The translations under genes and the position numbers were made by a program. Below the pieces are notes generated by a model. The model was not told the origin of the DNA. It was given only the letters and a program-made list of their open reading frames with translations, and ran no database searches. Below are positions 47,992 through 58,200 of a stretch of DNA of 64,000 bases, piece by piece. Positions within the stretch are counted from its first letter, which is position 1, and each line of letters starts with the position of its first letter. The DNA comes from Sipunculus nudus (lineage: Eukaryota > Annelida > Sipuncula > Golfingiida > Sipunculidae), in assembly GCA_026874595.1 (NCBI GenBank), contig CM049322.1:37755340-37819339 (forward strand), read 5' to 3'.

Positions 47992-48810
47992 ATAGCTCGG
48001 GAATCATTCATATAAATAAGAAATAGTATAGGCCCTAGTACTGTGCCTTGGGGAGTACCGATGTTTACGGTAGAAGTTTTCGAAATTGAACCACAGGAGG
48101 AAACGAACTGGCACCTGTCGGATAAATAAGAATTGAACCACGCGAGCTCCACATTTTCTATTCCATATTTCTGGAGTTTTTCGAGCAGTATAGAATGATC
48201 GAGGCTGTCAAAACCCTTCCTTATGTCCATAAAGCACGCAGCTGTAATGTTATTATTATCAAGGTTAGTAAGACATTCATCGACTAGCGTAAGTAAGGCT
48301 AAATGAGTTGATCGATTTGGTAGGTATGCAAACTGTTTATCAGTAAACATTTGATTTTTATTAAGGTGTGCGACAACATGGCATTTTACAAAATGTTCTA
48401 AAATTTTTGGGACATGTCCAGTGACGGAAATAGGACGATAATTGGTAGGGTCACACTTGGTACCAGAACCCTTGTAAATTGGAGTGATACGCGCAGTTTT
48501 CCAGTCCTGAGGAACAATGCCAGTTGAAAGAGAAAGATTAAACAGATGAGCCAAGCATGGAGAAATTACAGATGAAGCTATTTTAAGAAAGAATCCAGAC
48601 ATCCCTAACACATCATCCTTTAATGATGCATCTAATTCCATTAAACGAGAATGGACAAAACGCGTAGAAACACGAGGAAAATAGAACGTTTTTGCAGAAG
48701 AATTGATAATAAACGAATTTGTTTCAATTTTCCCTTGGAAATCTTCGTTTATAAGTTTTCCCACAGAACTGACGAAATCGTTGAATTTATCACAGTCGAT
48801 ATCAGTATAT
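47988..48810 (-). pseudogene. Reverse transcriptase, N-terminal and finger/palm part (broken ORF)
   Basis: The open frame formally begins at 48935, but its first 40 or so codons come from an adjacent MITE. LINE-like sequence starts at about 48810 with DCDKFNDFVSSVGKLI, the segment that usually precedes the RT domain. It carries IVPQDWKTARITPIYKGS, NYRPISVTGHVPKILE, the motif A Asp and GTPQGTVLGPILFLIYMND, then runs into a premature stop because of a single-base deletion. Confidence 0.82.
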
Positions 48811-49203
48811 CGTGGTTGGGTCCATATTCGCGGGATTACAATTTTCGTGAATTCATTGATTACTTTGCAGGGTTTCGGGAGGGTTCCATTTTCGCGTTCA
48901 CACAATCTTAAAGTCCTAGACACAGAGTATAACAATTATTTTGTCAATTAATTGATTAAAATATGATGTGTACAAAATCATATTTACAAAAATAATGTTC
49001 GTTAATAACAGACAATTGTTAACATCTGATATCATTTTAAATATCAATCTTTGAACATACACTATCTAATTTTATTCATAACTTCAACCTTTTTCTTTTC
49101 AACTTTGTCTTCTCTTATTCGAGAGGGTTTCTCTATCCTTGATAATTCCCCTTTCGCTAATTTAGCGAATTTGGAACCTTCGCGAACAGAAAGGCAGCCA
49201 CAG
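48811..49203. mobile_element. CGCG-type MITE at the 5' edge of the LINE
   Basis: The left end (CGTGGTTGGGTCCATATTCG) and the reverse-complemented right end (CTGTGGCTGCCTTTCTGTTC) are inverted repeats flanked by TA-rich sequence, consistent with a TA target duplication. Internal TTTTCG(C/T)G motifs recur in opposite orientations at the two ends. The size is about 393 bp with no coding capacity. It belongs to the family also seen at 2141 and 40037. Confidence 0.7.
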
Positions 49204-49839
49204 TATATAATAGACCATACATAGTGGGAAAGTCAGATTGAGTTCAGATATGAAAATAGTATGGATTTATAGATAATCTTTGTAGGATTTGATACACAGT
49301 ATGATTATCAAATTACCACAGACAGAGCTCTCTACATGGAAACAGTTTATGAATTTAAACTTGTATAATTTCACAGAGCGAGGAGTAGTCGAAGACCACA
49401 AACCTCCGACAAGATGATCCTCATTAAATGTTGTTGTATGGCCTACACAGTTTTAACATTCAAGTCACTTCCTTGCCGCTCCTAAAATAGCTCTATAATA
49501 AAGAATCAGTCGTAAGCAATAATGGGATAAAATCATATGAATCAAAAGTATATTATTTAGATTCAGAAAAAAATAGTTGGTATATCCTAACCCTACACAA
49601 ATATTTTCATCCAAGTCTGTTCCGAGCAGTTTTCTTAAGCATTCTGAGCATTCCAGTTTAAAGGGTCTGAGACCCACAGGCCCTACAGCTTGAACCACGC
49701 CCACCAGAACTCAGAATTCGTAAAGCCATTACCATCATCAGCATAAAATTGCACACAGACAACCTAATAACAAAGGGTAAACGGGTTATCATACTAGAAG
49801 TCTGCAATTACCGATACCTCAAAACTGGACATCTCCTCC

Positions 49840-49986
49840 GCCCCCTCCCTTCTCCAGTTTCCTCCCTCTTCCCACCTATACATCCCGCACCCCACCCCTC
49901 CCCGTCGCCGATCTTGCCCCCCCCACCTATACATCCCGCACCCCACCCCTCCCCGTCTCCGATCTTGCCCCCCCCCCCCCCCCCCA
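49840..49986 (+). repeat. C-rich tract with a two-copy 51-bp tandem repeat
   Basis: 'ccacctatacatcccgcac' starts at 49872 and again at 49923, each followed by 'cccacccctccccgtc' and 'cgatcttgcccc'. It ends in a run of about 19 C. The Pro-rich open frame here is an artefact of composition. Confidence 0.75.
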
Positions 49987-51017
49987 ACCTGACAACCCCA
50001 CCTCCCGTTTACATCAAATAGAGCAGTATTAGCTCCTGTGTTACAGGAAAAGCAAGGTCAAAATAAATATCAGTTGTTACTATTACTTTAAATTTAAGCG
50101 ACAACGGGGGATCAGCTATGGAGTGCAAGGTAAAAATAATAACTATCTTGTAGAAAGTGTCAACTATGACTGATAGTCTAACCTTTGTTTTTTAATCAGC
50201 CACATTAAAGATGTAGGGCAAACAAGGACAGAACAATCGGGGACTGGCTATGGAGTGTACGACCTTGCAAATAAAGCCAAGGTCCTAAATAAATACAAGG
50301 GCAAATATGTCACATATGGCAAAAAAATGTCCCAAAGAACTCTTTTTTTTATTTTTAAAATTTTCAGCCTGGCAGAAAAAAAGAAAATGTTATAGCTTAT
50401 TTTGATTTCGGAGGGCCAAAGCCGGGCAGGGAAAAACTAGGAAAAAAATATAGATAGTTTGCCTTCGGAGTGCCATAGAATGTCACTCCACCAAAAAGAT
50501 CCAAATATTGATTTAAAATAAACTCATCAACCCTAACGGGCGTCCCTTACACACGGAGCACGCTTAATTATAAGGGAGACGTGGGGCCTGCCGTTACGTT
50601 GTCAAGATTTATAAAGGGTCACATTCCGTAAACGCATGGTCTGCGGGGGAATACTTTACACACATGTTTCAGTGTGCGTGGCAACAACAATGTCTGAGTG
50701 TCTGCGACCAATAATAAAAATCTTATCTGAAAACCTCTCTCGACACCTGTTCCCTACGCTCTGATTCGCATGAGGGAATCCAACAATAGCGACCTCTGGT
50801 GGCATCTGATACGATCATTCCTTCATTAGCGGGTGGTCTCACGGGAAAGCGCTCAGAGTCGGTCTTTCATTGTTATTATTGCATTAATTATGAATGTAGT
50901 CACCGTGTATCCTTGTTTTTAGATAAGAATTAGTTGATAGCAAAAGAAACCATGAACATCATGTTCCTCCACTGTGACTTCACCAACTCGAATTTTCTTA
51001 TCATCTTTACACAATTG

Positions 51018-51062
51018 TACACACACACACACACACACCCTCACACACACATATATATATAT
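51018..51062. repeat. (CA)n-(TA)n microsatellite
   Basis: CA run with a cctc interruption, then a short TA run. Confidence 0.9.
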
Positions 51063-51094
51063 ACAGTGAGTATGTCTATTTATGTATGCATATA

Positions 51095-51185
51095 CAGTGA
51101 AACCTGTGTATAAGTACCACCCGTGGGCTTTTGTCGGAAGTGGTCCTAATTCACAGGTGGTCTTATTAGACAGGTCCGTTATAAC
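51095..51185 (+). repeat. Related pogo/Tigger-like fragment
   Basis: After TA the sequence begins CAGTGAAACCTGTGTATAAG and contains taccaccc, agtggtccta, caggtggtctta and acaggt. It is the same end type as the element at 52640. No right terminus was found. Confidence 0.5.
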
Positions 51186-51480
51186 CAATATTAATGCTTT
51201 CAGGTCAAATTAGGGTAGTCTTAAAAAGGCAGATGGTTTCTCAGACAATTTCAGCTGTCTATATAAACTTTCAGCACTTTGAAGATAAATATCCTTTAAC
51301 ACGACGTACATGTTTATTTTAAGAAAAACTTGATAATCGAAAAGTGTTGCAGATAAATACATATGTGTTCGGCCACAGCGGGGTGGGGTGTTAGTTGGTG
51401 GGCGTGACTAACAGATTAAATTTTTAATGTAGAAACAGAGTGACCAAAGTGTTTTTACAGAATATTAAGAATTAATGGGA

Positions 51481-51483
<3 letters not shown>

Positions 51484-51537
<54 letters not shown>
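51484..51537. repeat. (TA)n microsatellite
   Basis: Pure TA run of about 27 units. Confidence 0.95.
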
Positions 51538-51541
<4 letters not shown>

Positions 51542-51857
51542 ATTCAGGTACTATACGTATTGCGATATACTTAAAGCGATACCAGAAACGTTCACTATAC
51601 GCATAATTTTTCTTTGGGCATCATTTCTTATTAAATGCTCTGTGGAAAGTTTGTCGTAAACAAATAAACAAAGACCGTAATATTAGTCTATCATCGCTTA
51701 CAAGCTCACAGGAACTGTCATAGAAGCAGGGGGAACTGTATGTACATACCTCATCCAGTCGATCATACGACAATACGCGAACCTGTTTAAGTCTTAAAAG
51801 GTCAACATAATGAATAAAAAAGCAGTTTAAGCTTTAAACATAACTCTTATTATATTA

Positions 51858-51899
51858 TATGTATGTATATATATATGTATATATATATATATATATATA

Positions 51900-51942
<43 letters not shown>
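51858..51942. repeat. (TA)n microsatellite, interrupted
   Basis: TA runs broken by tgta and taat; a Tyr/Ile frame across it is an artefact. Confidence 0.93.
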
Positions 51943-51946
<4 letters not shown>

Positions 51947-52555
51947 CCTACGTAGGCAAATTAAAACCACTAAGTTATTCTCATTGGTGGAAAACCTATC
52001 GCCACATTTTAGACTCCTGTATGAGAGCTGAAGTTAATACTTGCATAAAATACATTTAGCTCTGTACAACTCCTACGAACTAGCAATTAATAGGCCGGGT
52101 CGGGTCAACATTCCAAGGTTTATTTTGTTAACAATTTGCCTCCTTTTAAAAAAAGAATAAAGTAGTCTTTCATCTGCTGATGGCATCTTTATATTCCAGC
52201 AATGCATGTGGTTCATGGTCACGTGATCATATAAACCTATAAAAAACGACCACGGAGCCCACGTGACAGCAGGTGGATATGTTTCGTGCAAGAGAACAAA
52301 GGACGGTGGATCTCTCCACTCTCGCTCTCTGTATAATTAACATTCCATCGTTATTTGAACTATCTCTGATGGTTTATAAAGATGCGTGCCTTCTCAACAT
52401 TTATAGGAGGAAATGTGACATCAGCGTTATCTATTCTGCCCTGGCATGCAAGCAGTTTCTTAAGTACTGCAGTTTGAGGAAGGCTGCATTTGTACCTTGT
52501 ACATATCCCTTGTTCTTGTGTCTGTCGGTTGTGCTAGGCTTAATTTGTGTTAGCT

Positions 52556-52586
52556 ATACACACACGCATATATACGCATATATATA

Positions 52587-52618
<32 letters not shown>
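52556..52618. repeat. (CA)n/(TA)n microsatellite
   Basis: Short acacac run, three gcatatata units, then pure TA, ending 22 bp before the pogo/Tigger-like MITE. Confidence 0.9.
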
Positions 52619-52620
<2 letters not shown>

Positions 52621-52639
52621 AGTCTACATAAACAACGTA

Positions 52640-52817
52640 CAATAAAACCTGGCCTCACGACCAACTCATTTAAGGGACCACCTTTTAACGACTACTTTTT
52701 CACGGTCCCAATATTTTTTTTTGCTCTTTATATCAGACCTCGCTCAGACGACCACCTCGAAAATGCGACCGCTTTTTCGGGTCCTGCTGGTGGCCGTGAT
52801 TCCAAGGTTTCCCTGCG
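52640..52817. mobile_element. pogo/Tigger-like MITE
   Basis: The left end after TA is CAATAAAACCTGGCCTCACG. The right end, reverse-complemented after TA, is CGCAGGGAAACCTTGGAATC. The imperfect terminal repeats with AAACCT and the TA flanks resemble pogo/Tigger termini (CAGT.AAACCTC). The interior repeats cgaccac(c/t) motifs. It is about 178 bp and non-coding; a long open frame crossing it is accidental. Confidence 0.6.
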
Positions 52818-52963
52818 TATATTACTTTATACATGGTTTTTGCTATGGAAATATGCATGCAGTTCTGATTTGGATTTAATATTTATTTGTTTTACATGGA
52901 TATCCTCCGTCATTTTAGAGTCCCTATTATGTGATACTCTCAAAACCGTAATCGAAAAAGAAA

Positions 52964-53337
52964 TCTGCGTTCTTAGGAATACAAGCCTCCGCCACCTGGG
53001 GGTTCCCGTTGTGCGATGCCCCTTAAAACCCCCATTCACTAATGCGGCCTTTATTCACAGGTTCATTCGTGCATAGTTTACTTTACTTTTGTAAATACTC
53101 ATGTATGACGTACCTGAATCCGAATCATGTTCCGGATCGACACCAAAATCTAATCGATTCTTCATTGACCCTTTGCCGAAATGCCCTGAAAATATCCTGA
53201 AATTCCGTTCACGATTGTGTGAGTTAGGTTGTGATCAAACACACAGACACACAAAGCATACACAGAAACAGACATATACACACAAGCACCCACACGAACG
53301 GGGATAGACACATACCCTACTGGTGGAGGCAATAATT
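52964..53337 (+). repeat. Dispersed repeat R3, copy 3 (longest)
   Basis: It starts 'ctgcgttcttaggaatacaa', includes 'gttccggatcgacaccaaaa', 'tctaatcgattcttcattg', 'gtgagttaggttgtgatcaa' and an acaca-rich tail, then 'gaacggggatagacac' and 'ggaggcaataatt'. Confidence 0.6.
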
Positions 53338-53384
53338 AAAGGCAAGCACTCCTTATTGCACGGATGGTGTTGTTTCGTATTCTC

Positions 53385-53515
53385 TATAACGGGGCGGAAA
53401 CCGGAAGACCGTGCGAAACCACAGTCCTTGGACGGTCCACACTTAGGGGATCGAACCCTGGTCGCCTGGGAAGAGAGCTTGAGAAAACTACTTTACTGTC
53501 CGGACCTAAATCCCC
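53385..53515 (-). repeat. tRNA-derived SINE-like fragment (minus strand)
   Basis: On the minus strand 'caagctctcttcccaggcg' is followed by 'accagggttcgatccccta', an anticodon-arm-like stem loop and a B-box. This resembles tRNA-derived SINEs; the 5' and 3' limits are unclear. Confidence 0.45.
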
Positions 53516-54025
53516 TAGGAAATCCTTGTGTTATTGTAGTTAAAAAAAGGAATATCTAAAAAAAAAGCGTGTAATTTAAAATACCCCCATAAGAGTAATC
53601 AAATTTTAATAGGCTCACTTCAAACTACACGTATATGATAATACCCTAAAGTCATATTTTCTGGATTTGTTTCTTCTAATTTAAAACTGGAAATTCAAGG
53701 TTTGCGCAGCGTTCATGTTGGTTAGTTCAGAACGAGAATAAAATTGTTAGATCATCATTATCATTTTTTTTTTTGCAAATCTGTTTGGGCTCTTGAAATA
53801 TAGTTTTCAGCATTTCTTGTTTAAACCCTCGGAATACAGGTAGCAAGATTTTTTTTCACTTTGAGGGATTTCGAAAAGAGATCCCTGTATTTTGTTCTGC
53901 CTTTCCATGGAATGACACAACCTCAGTGTTTATCTTGGTTTACTTATATGTATTAAGTTACATTTTCTTCTTTTTGTTTTCATTCCTGTCTTGCCTTTTT
54001 TAATGTGTTATCTGTGTCTTTCATT

Positions 54026-54028
<3 letters not shown>

Positions 54029-54076
<48 letters not shown>

Positions 54077-54139
54077 ATCTCTTCTGTTCTCTGTTTCTCT
54101 CTCCCTGTTTCTCTCCCTGTCTCTCTCCTTAACTGTCTT

Positions 54140-54181
<42 letters not shown>
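54029..54181. repeat. (CT)n microsatellite, two blocks
   Basis: CT run at 54029-54073, an imperfect CT-rich middle (tctccctgtttctctccctg), then a CT run at 54143-54181. Confidence 0.94.
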
Positions 54182-54184
<3 letters not shown>

Positions 54185-54797
54185 TATATTTAACCTTTCT
54201 ACCATGTTACATGTAAATCATAAAGTAACAGACAACGGTAAAAGAGGTGCATAAAAACAAGCATTAATCATGAACAACAGGTATGGTCCATTCATCATGA
54301 ATCAAAGGAAAAAAAAACTCGCTTCGAGGGAGTCGTGGAGCTGCAATTTAAGTGACACTTGAATGTCTTTAAAACTAGATCAGTTATGTCAACACAGGTA
54401 AACACGGGCCACATACCTGATACACCAGATAGCATTAGATATTGTAATGCAGCCTTTAAGGCAAGCTCGGATGGATGAAATGCCATAAAATGGAACAGAA
54501 ATTATTTACTCCTCACGCTATATATAAGTCGCAGGTGACCTCCGTAATAGCAGATCATTTCCCCCATATCCTGTTGCCATTCACTACACATATCGTTTCG
54601 CAGTTTACTTTCTATTACCTTTAGTACATAGTCTGCCGAACCATATGAAAAAAATTGCATATTATTCACTTAAACAATATTTAATTCTTCTATGTTAAAT
54701 GCTTATCTTCGGCGGAACGATGTTAATAAATTTATATTAACCAGTTGCACCTTTTACACCTAAGCATTTTGGGTAAAAAATATTCTTCCGATGTGCA

Positions 54798-54985
54798 TAA
54801 TTTGTGTATTATTCACTTCATTAGGGCCATGTATGGGACCTTTATGCTTGTGGTTTCCCCGAGTGTATGCAAAAAGAAAACTCTTAATTTGTGTACTATT
54901 CACTTCATTTGGGCCATTTATGGGGTCGTTATGCTTGTGGTTTTCCCGAGTGTGTGCAAAAGGAACATTCTTTGTTTATATATAT
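54798..54985 (+). promoter_or_regulatory. Two-copy 96-bp tandem duplication upstream of gene B
   Basis: Copy 1 starts at 54798 and copy 2 at 54894. Both read taatttgtgta(t/c)tattc, then cttcatt.gggccat, then gcttgtggttt.cccgagtgt. The pair ends about 140 bp before the gene B start codon, followed by a TATA-like run (tttatatatatgta near 54976). It is a plausible promoter-proximal duplication; regulatory function is not shown. Confidence 0.5.
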
Positions 54986-55127
54986 GTACCTATGATACCC
55001 AGAGCGTTCACGCATTACGGAGCATGGCATATGCCTTTTAACTAAAGGATGTTCCTGGCGTAACAGAGAACAAAAGTGGAACAAATACAAATTCTCAACC
55101 ATGAACACTACTTGACACTTTCCAAAA

Positions 55128-55203
55128 ATGGACTGGTGTACATATCTGTTGCTGCTGGTTGCCATTTACGGGCCTGTTGTTACGGTTACTGGCCGAAAAA
55201 CGG
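55128..55203 (+). CDS. Gene B exon 1 (signal peptide)
   Basis: The ATG at 55128 (context AAAAATGG) begins a 25-residue signal peptide with a Leu-rich core (YLLLLVAIYG). The exon ends in phase 1 at GTAAGT. A short upstream ORF (ATG at 55101, stop after four codons) lies in the presumed 5' UTR. No acceptor abuts the ATG, so this exon probably also holds 5' UTR, unlike gene A. Confidence 0.83.
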
Positions 55204-58200
55204 GTAAGTTTTCTAACGATATTAGTCAGCAAAATGTCTTGAGTGGTGTGCGCTAATTGTGTGTTGTTCGTCTTGTAATAAGCGCACCGCCCCCTGTCAA
55301 TCTGACGGAAGGCACATCTTCAGGAATTCTGGATTCTACTCAAACTTCTACTAGTGATAGTTATAGCAAATGAACATGATTAAATATATTTTCTTTTTTG
55401 ATGGTAGCAATTATTTGCTAGTTGATAATGCCGTCTTAGGATGTTATATACCTAGATAGACTCAATTCAACTTTTCAAGGACTTTGTCTAGCCAGTCTAA
55501 ACTCGGCATGCAGGTAAGGAAACGAGAAAGGAAGCCGTGTCCTTCAGAAGAAAATCTTAATCATGTCAGTTTTAACTGTCACATTCAGAATCAACTATCA
55601 ACTGATTTACAACTGTAAAATGTTTATGGAACATTACAAATTATGAATTTAATAGCGTTACATCGTCTACAAAAATGTAACGAAGCTCGGAGGCGGGAGG
55701 TCATGGGGGAAGGGTATCCCGAGCACATTGTGGAGATAAATGTTTTCTGAACACACAGAAGCCCCGGTGATGTTATAAAAATCGTTATTGTATAATCCTA
55801 AAAAATACCATGTCCGTGTTTAAAAAAAGTAGACAAAAAATGTATATCAAGATATCACGATAATAGGGGATGTTTATGATACGATTGCCGCTATTGTCAA
55901 ATATCGTTACCCGGTCATATGATAATTTTTTTTTAAATAACATCTATTTTAAGGAATATCATGGAATTCAATGTACAAGTAATCAATATACTACTATAAT
56001 TATAAGGGTATTGGTATGTTCAAAAGGTGAATTGCGTTCTTCAAAATTTCCTGTCTATCCGTCTTCCAGGTAATACCAGGGTTACATAACGAAACCTGTG
56101 ATATGATACTACGGAAACTGAGATATGGTGACAAGTGCCGGAGTTCTGAAAGTTACGACATCACGATATATCGCGATAAATTTGTATCTAATCATACAAA
56201 AAAAAACTGATAGCGCCCCAACCCTACGCCATAGCCGTTTAAGTTTTAATTGTCACAATACTATTTATTTCGAATTATTTGTCTCTCTCCCTCTCACTGT
56301 CTGTACCATTTTGCATTTATCAATTTTCAGCAACAGAACATGTTTCCCTCAAGTACAGTCTAACAGCGTGCGAAGGAGAGTCACTTGACATAACCTGTCC
56401 ATCACACTATAACATCCAGATAACAGACGCTTTATATGGTCGCGACGACGAAGTCACGTGCTCAGGCAATAAACCGGAAGCGGAAATTTCTGAGAAGTGT
56501 CAGGACGCAGGGGCATACACAGCAATAAAGGTTAGCATGATAACCTCCAGTACCAATATTTCATTTTACATATTTCAATCGACTAGAACATTCAGGACTC
56601 TTTGCTAATATGAGTGATGTTGATAGAGCGTGTTTGGTGTGGTGGGAGCAAACACATAATGCGTTGCACTCTAACGCTGGCTTATGTTCTTCTAACTTTA
56701 TCGCCAGATAACGACATATATCTACTTTACCCCGCCTCCACGGCGTCTGATTTTTACTTCGACTTTTAAATCTGCTTTTCATTGCGACTTGACATCGGTT
56801 TTCCACAGGTACTTTAAATATCTCTTTTACTGTTACTTCGACGAATGTTTTCATTGCCACGCCTGCTTTTCAAGGTCACTCTGACGTTTACTCTTCTTTG
56901 CCAACTTTGACATCTGTTTCTCACTGTCACTTAGACGTCTTTTACTGATACCACTTGGGTATTTTTTATGACTGCCATTTTGACTTCAAAATTACACTGC
57001 AAACGATAACGTCTGGTTTTCTCTATAACTTTTACGTATGAGTTCTACTGCCACTTTGACACCTTATTTCTGTCATTTTGACGTCCGCTTTTCATGGACA
57101 CTTTGATGTATGCTTTTCACTGCCATTTTGACGTCATATATTGTCCTATATTACATAACGATCCTTATTTCTTTGTGTATTTTATATTTCTTTATATTTT
57201 ATATATCTATATCGCAACACCAATTTCTGTGTCTTCTTGAGAATTTATATATCAATGCTAACAGTCTGGGATGTTTCCATTTTTATTACAGACAGAGTGT
57301 GATAAGCAGAATAACTGTACAATACCGGTCACCACGGATTTCTTTGGAGTCGACCCGTGTGTGGAAAATACGTATAAATACGCACGAGTAACCTACAGAT
57401 GCAAAAGTAAGCTAATTAATATTAAATTATATTTTATTATACGTCAAAGCATTTTTAGCTTGGTTCTACCGCTGTATTTGAATTTGGATGGTCTGGCCCT
57501 GTTGATTCATATATTGTAGTCATAAACATTTTTGTAGAGGTGATGAAAGGTATACTTTACTTGGTACAGAGATACTTGGTACTATGATACAGGAAAACTT
57601 GAATTATTTGGAAGGGGGGGGGGGCAGGAAAAACAAGTTAAATATGCGACGTAAACCATACTAGTCGGTATATACGAGATACGCCTAGAGGTATTGCTTT
57701 TTACTTCTGAATATTAAGTGGAAAAAATCCTTCTAATACTTCATATTCTTATATCAAAGAACATTTGAAAATTACTTCCCTTAACTGTCCACAGAAGTTT
57801 TGATCGATTTGTGTTTGTTTGTTGTTAAATTAGACATCCAGTGCAGTATATATCATTTTAATCCTAACAATGTTTTCTATCTAATTGATTTTATGTGTTA
57901 TTTGCTTACCTTTTAGACTTTTATCTCGTTCATATTTTAATTTGTTTGAATTTGAAGAAACGTTTTACAAGAAAGTCTGATACTAAATGCGTTTTCTAGG
58001 GCTTGCGGTCAAGTAATATGGCCATACTATGCCAATTCACAATTGTTATCATATTAATAACATTGAAGAAATATCCTACTGCAATATAGTTATATATGAA
58101 TGTGAGCAAAGACCTTGACCTTTGTCAGTGAGATTGCAATTTATGGAAATTTTTCTCTCTTATATTATAATTTTTATTGTATTTCATAGCTAAATAATTT

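Larger units (their letters stand above)
46870..48810 (-). mobile_element. 5'-truncated Jockey/CR1-like non-LTR retrotransposon (reverse transcriptase, 3' UTR, tail)
   Basis: The minus strand carries most of a LINE reverse transcriptase, about 48810-47332, then about 460 bp of 3' UTR ending in a (TAAA)n tail at about 46885-46870. Visible motifs are NYRPIS, FMDIRKGFDSLDH (catalytic Asp), GTPQGTVLGP, YVDD and the thumb region KLLGLIVDSRLKWKDHI, then LQNKAARIV. No endonuclease domain is present: homology stops at 48810, where a MITE begins. One missing base near 47992 shifts the frame between the GTPQG and YVDD motifs, so the copy is inactive. The short microsatellite tail and motif set fit the Jockey/CR1 superfamilies; the clade is not resolved. 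Confidence 0.85.
49204..51094. other. Intergenic stretch
   Basis: It contains the C-rich tandem repeat (49840-49986) and a CA/TA array. No continuation of the LINE reading frame was recognised on the minus strand beyond the MITE, so the LINE is 5'-truncated or its upstream part is too diverged to see. Confidence 0.45.

Noticed and set aside
47332-48810. Retrovirus or other virus integration, suggested by YVDD
   Set aside because: All other motifs (NYRPIS, GTPQG, LQNKAARIV) and the (TAAA)n tail are LINE-type; no LTR, protease, integrase or capsid sequence.
48811-48935. N-terminal 40 codons of the reverse transcriptase frame
   Set aside because: They are MITE sequence read in frame, not part of the enzyme.
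52273-53076. Long plus-strand open frame of about 267 codons
   Set aside because: It runs across a (TA)n array, the pogo/Tigger-like MITE and an R3 repeat. No coherent domain or splice signals; an accident of repeats.
43012-54181. Ser/Leu- and Glu/Arg-rich small proteins near 43.0, 46.1 and 54.0 kb
   Set aside because: These are (GA)n/(CT)n microsatellites read as protein.
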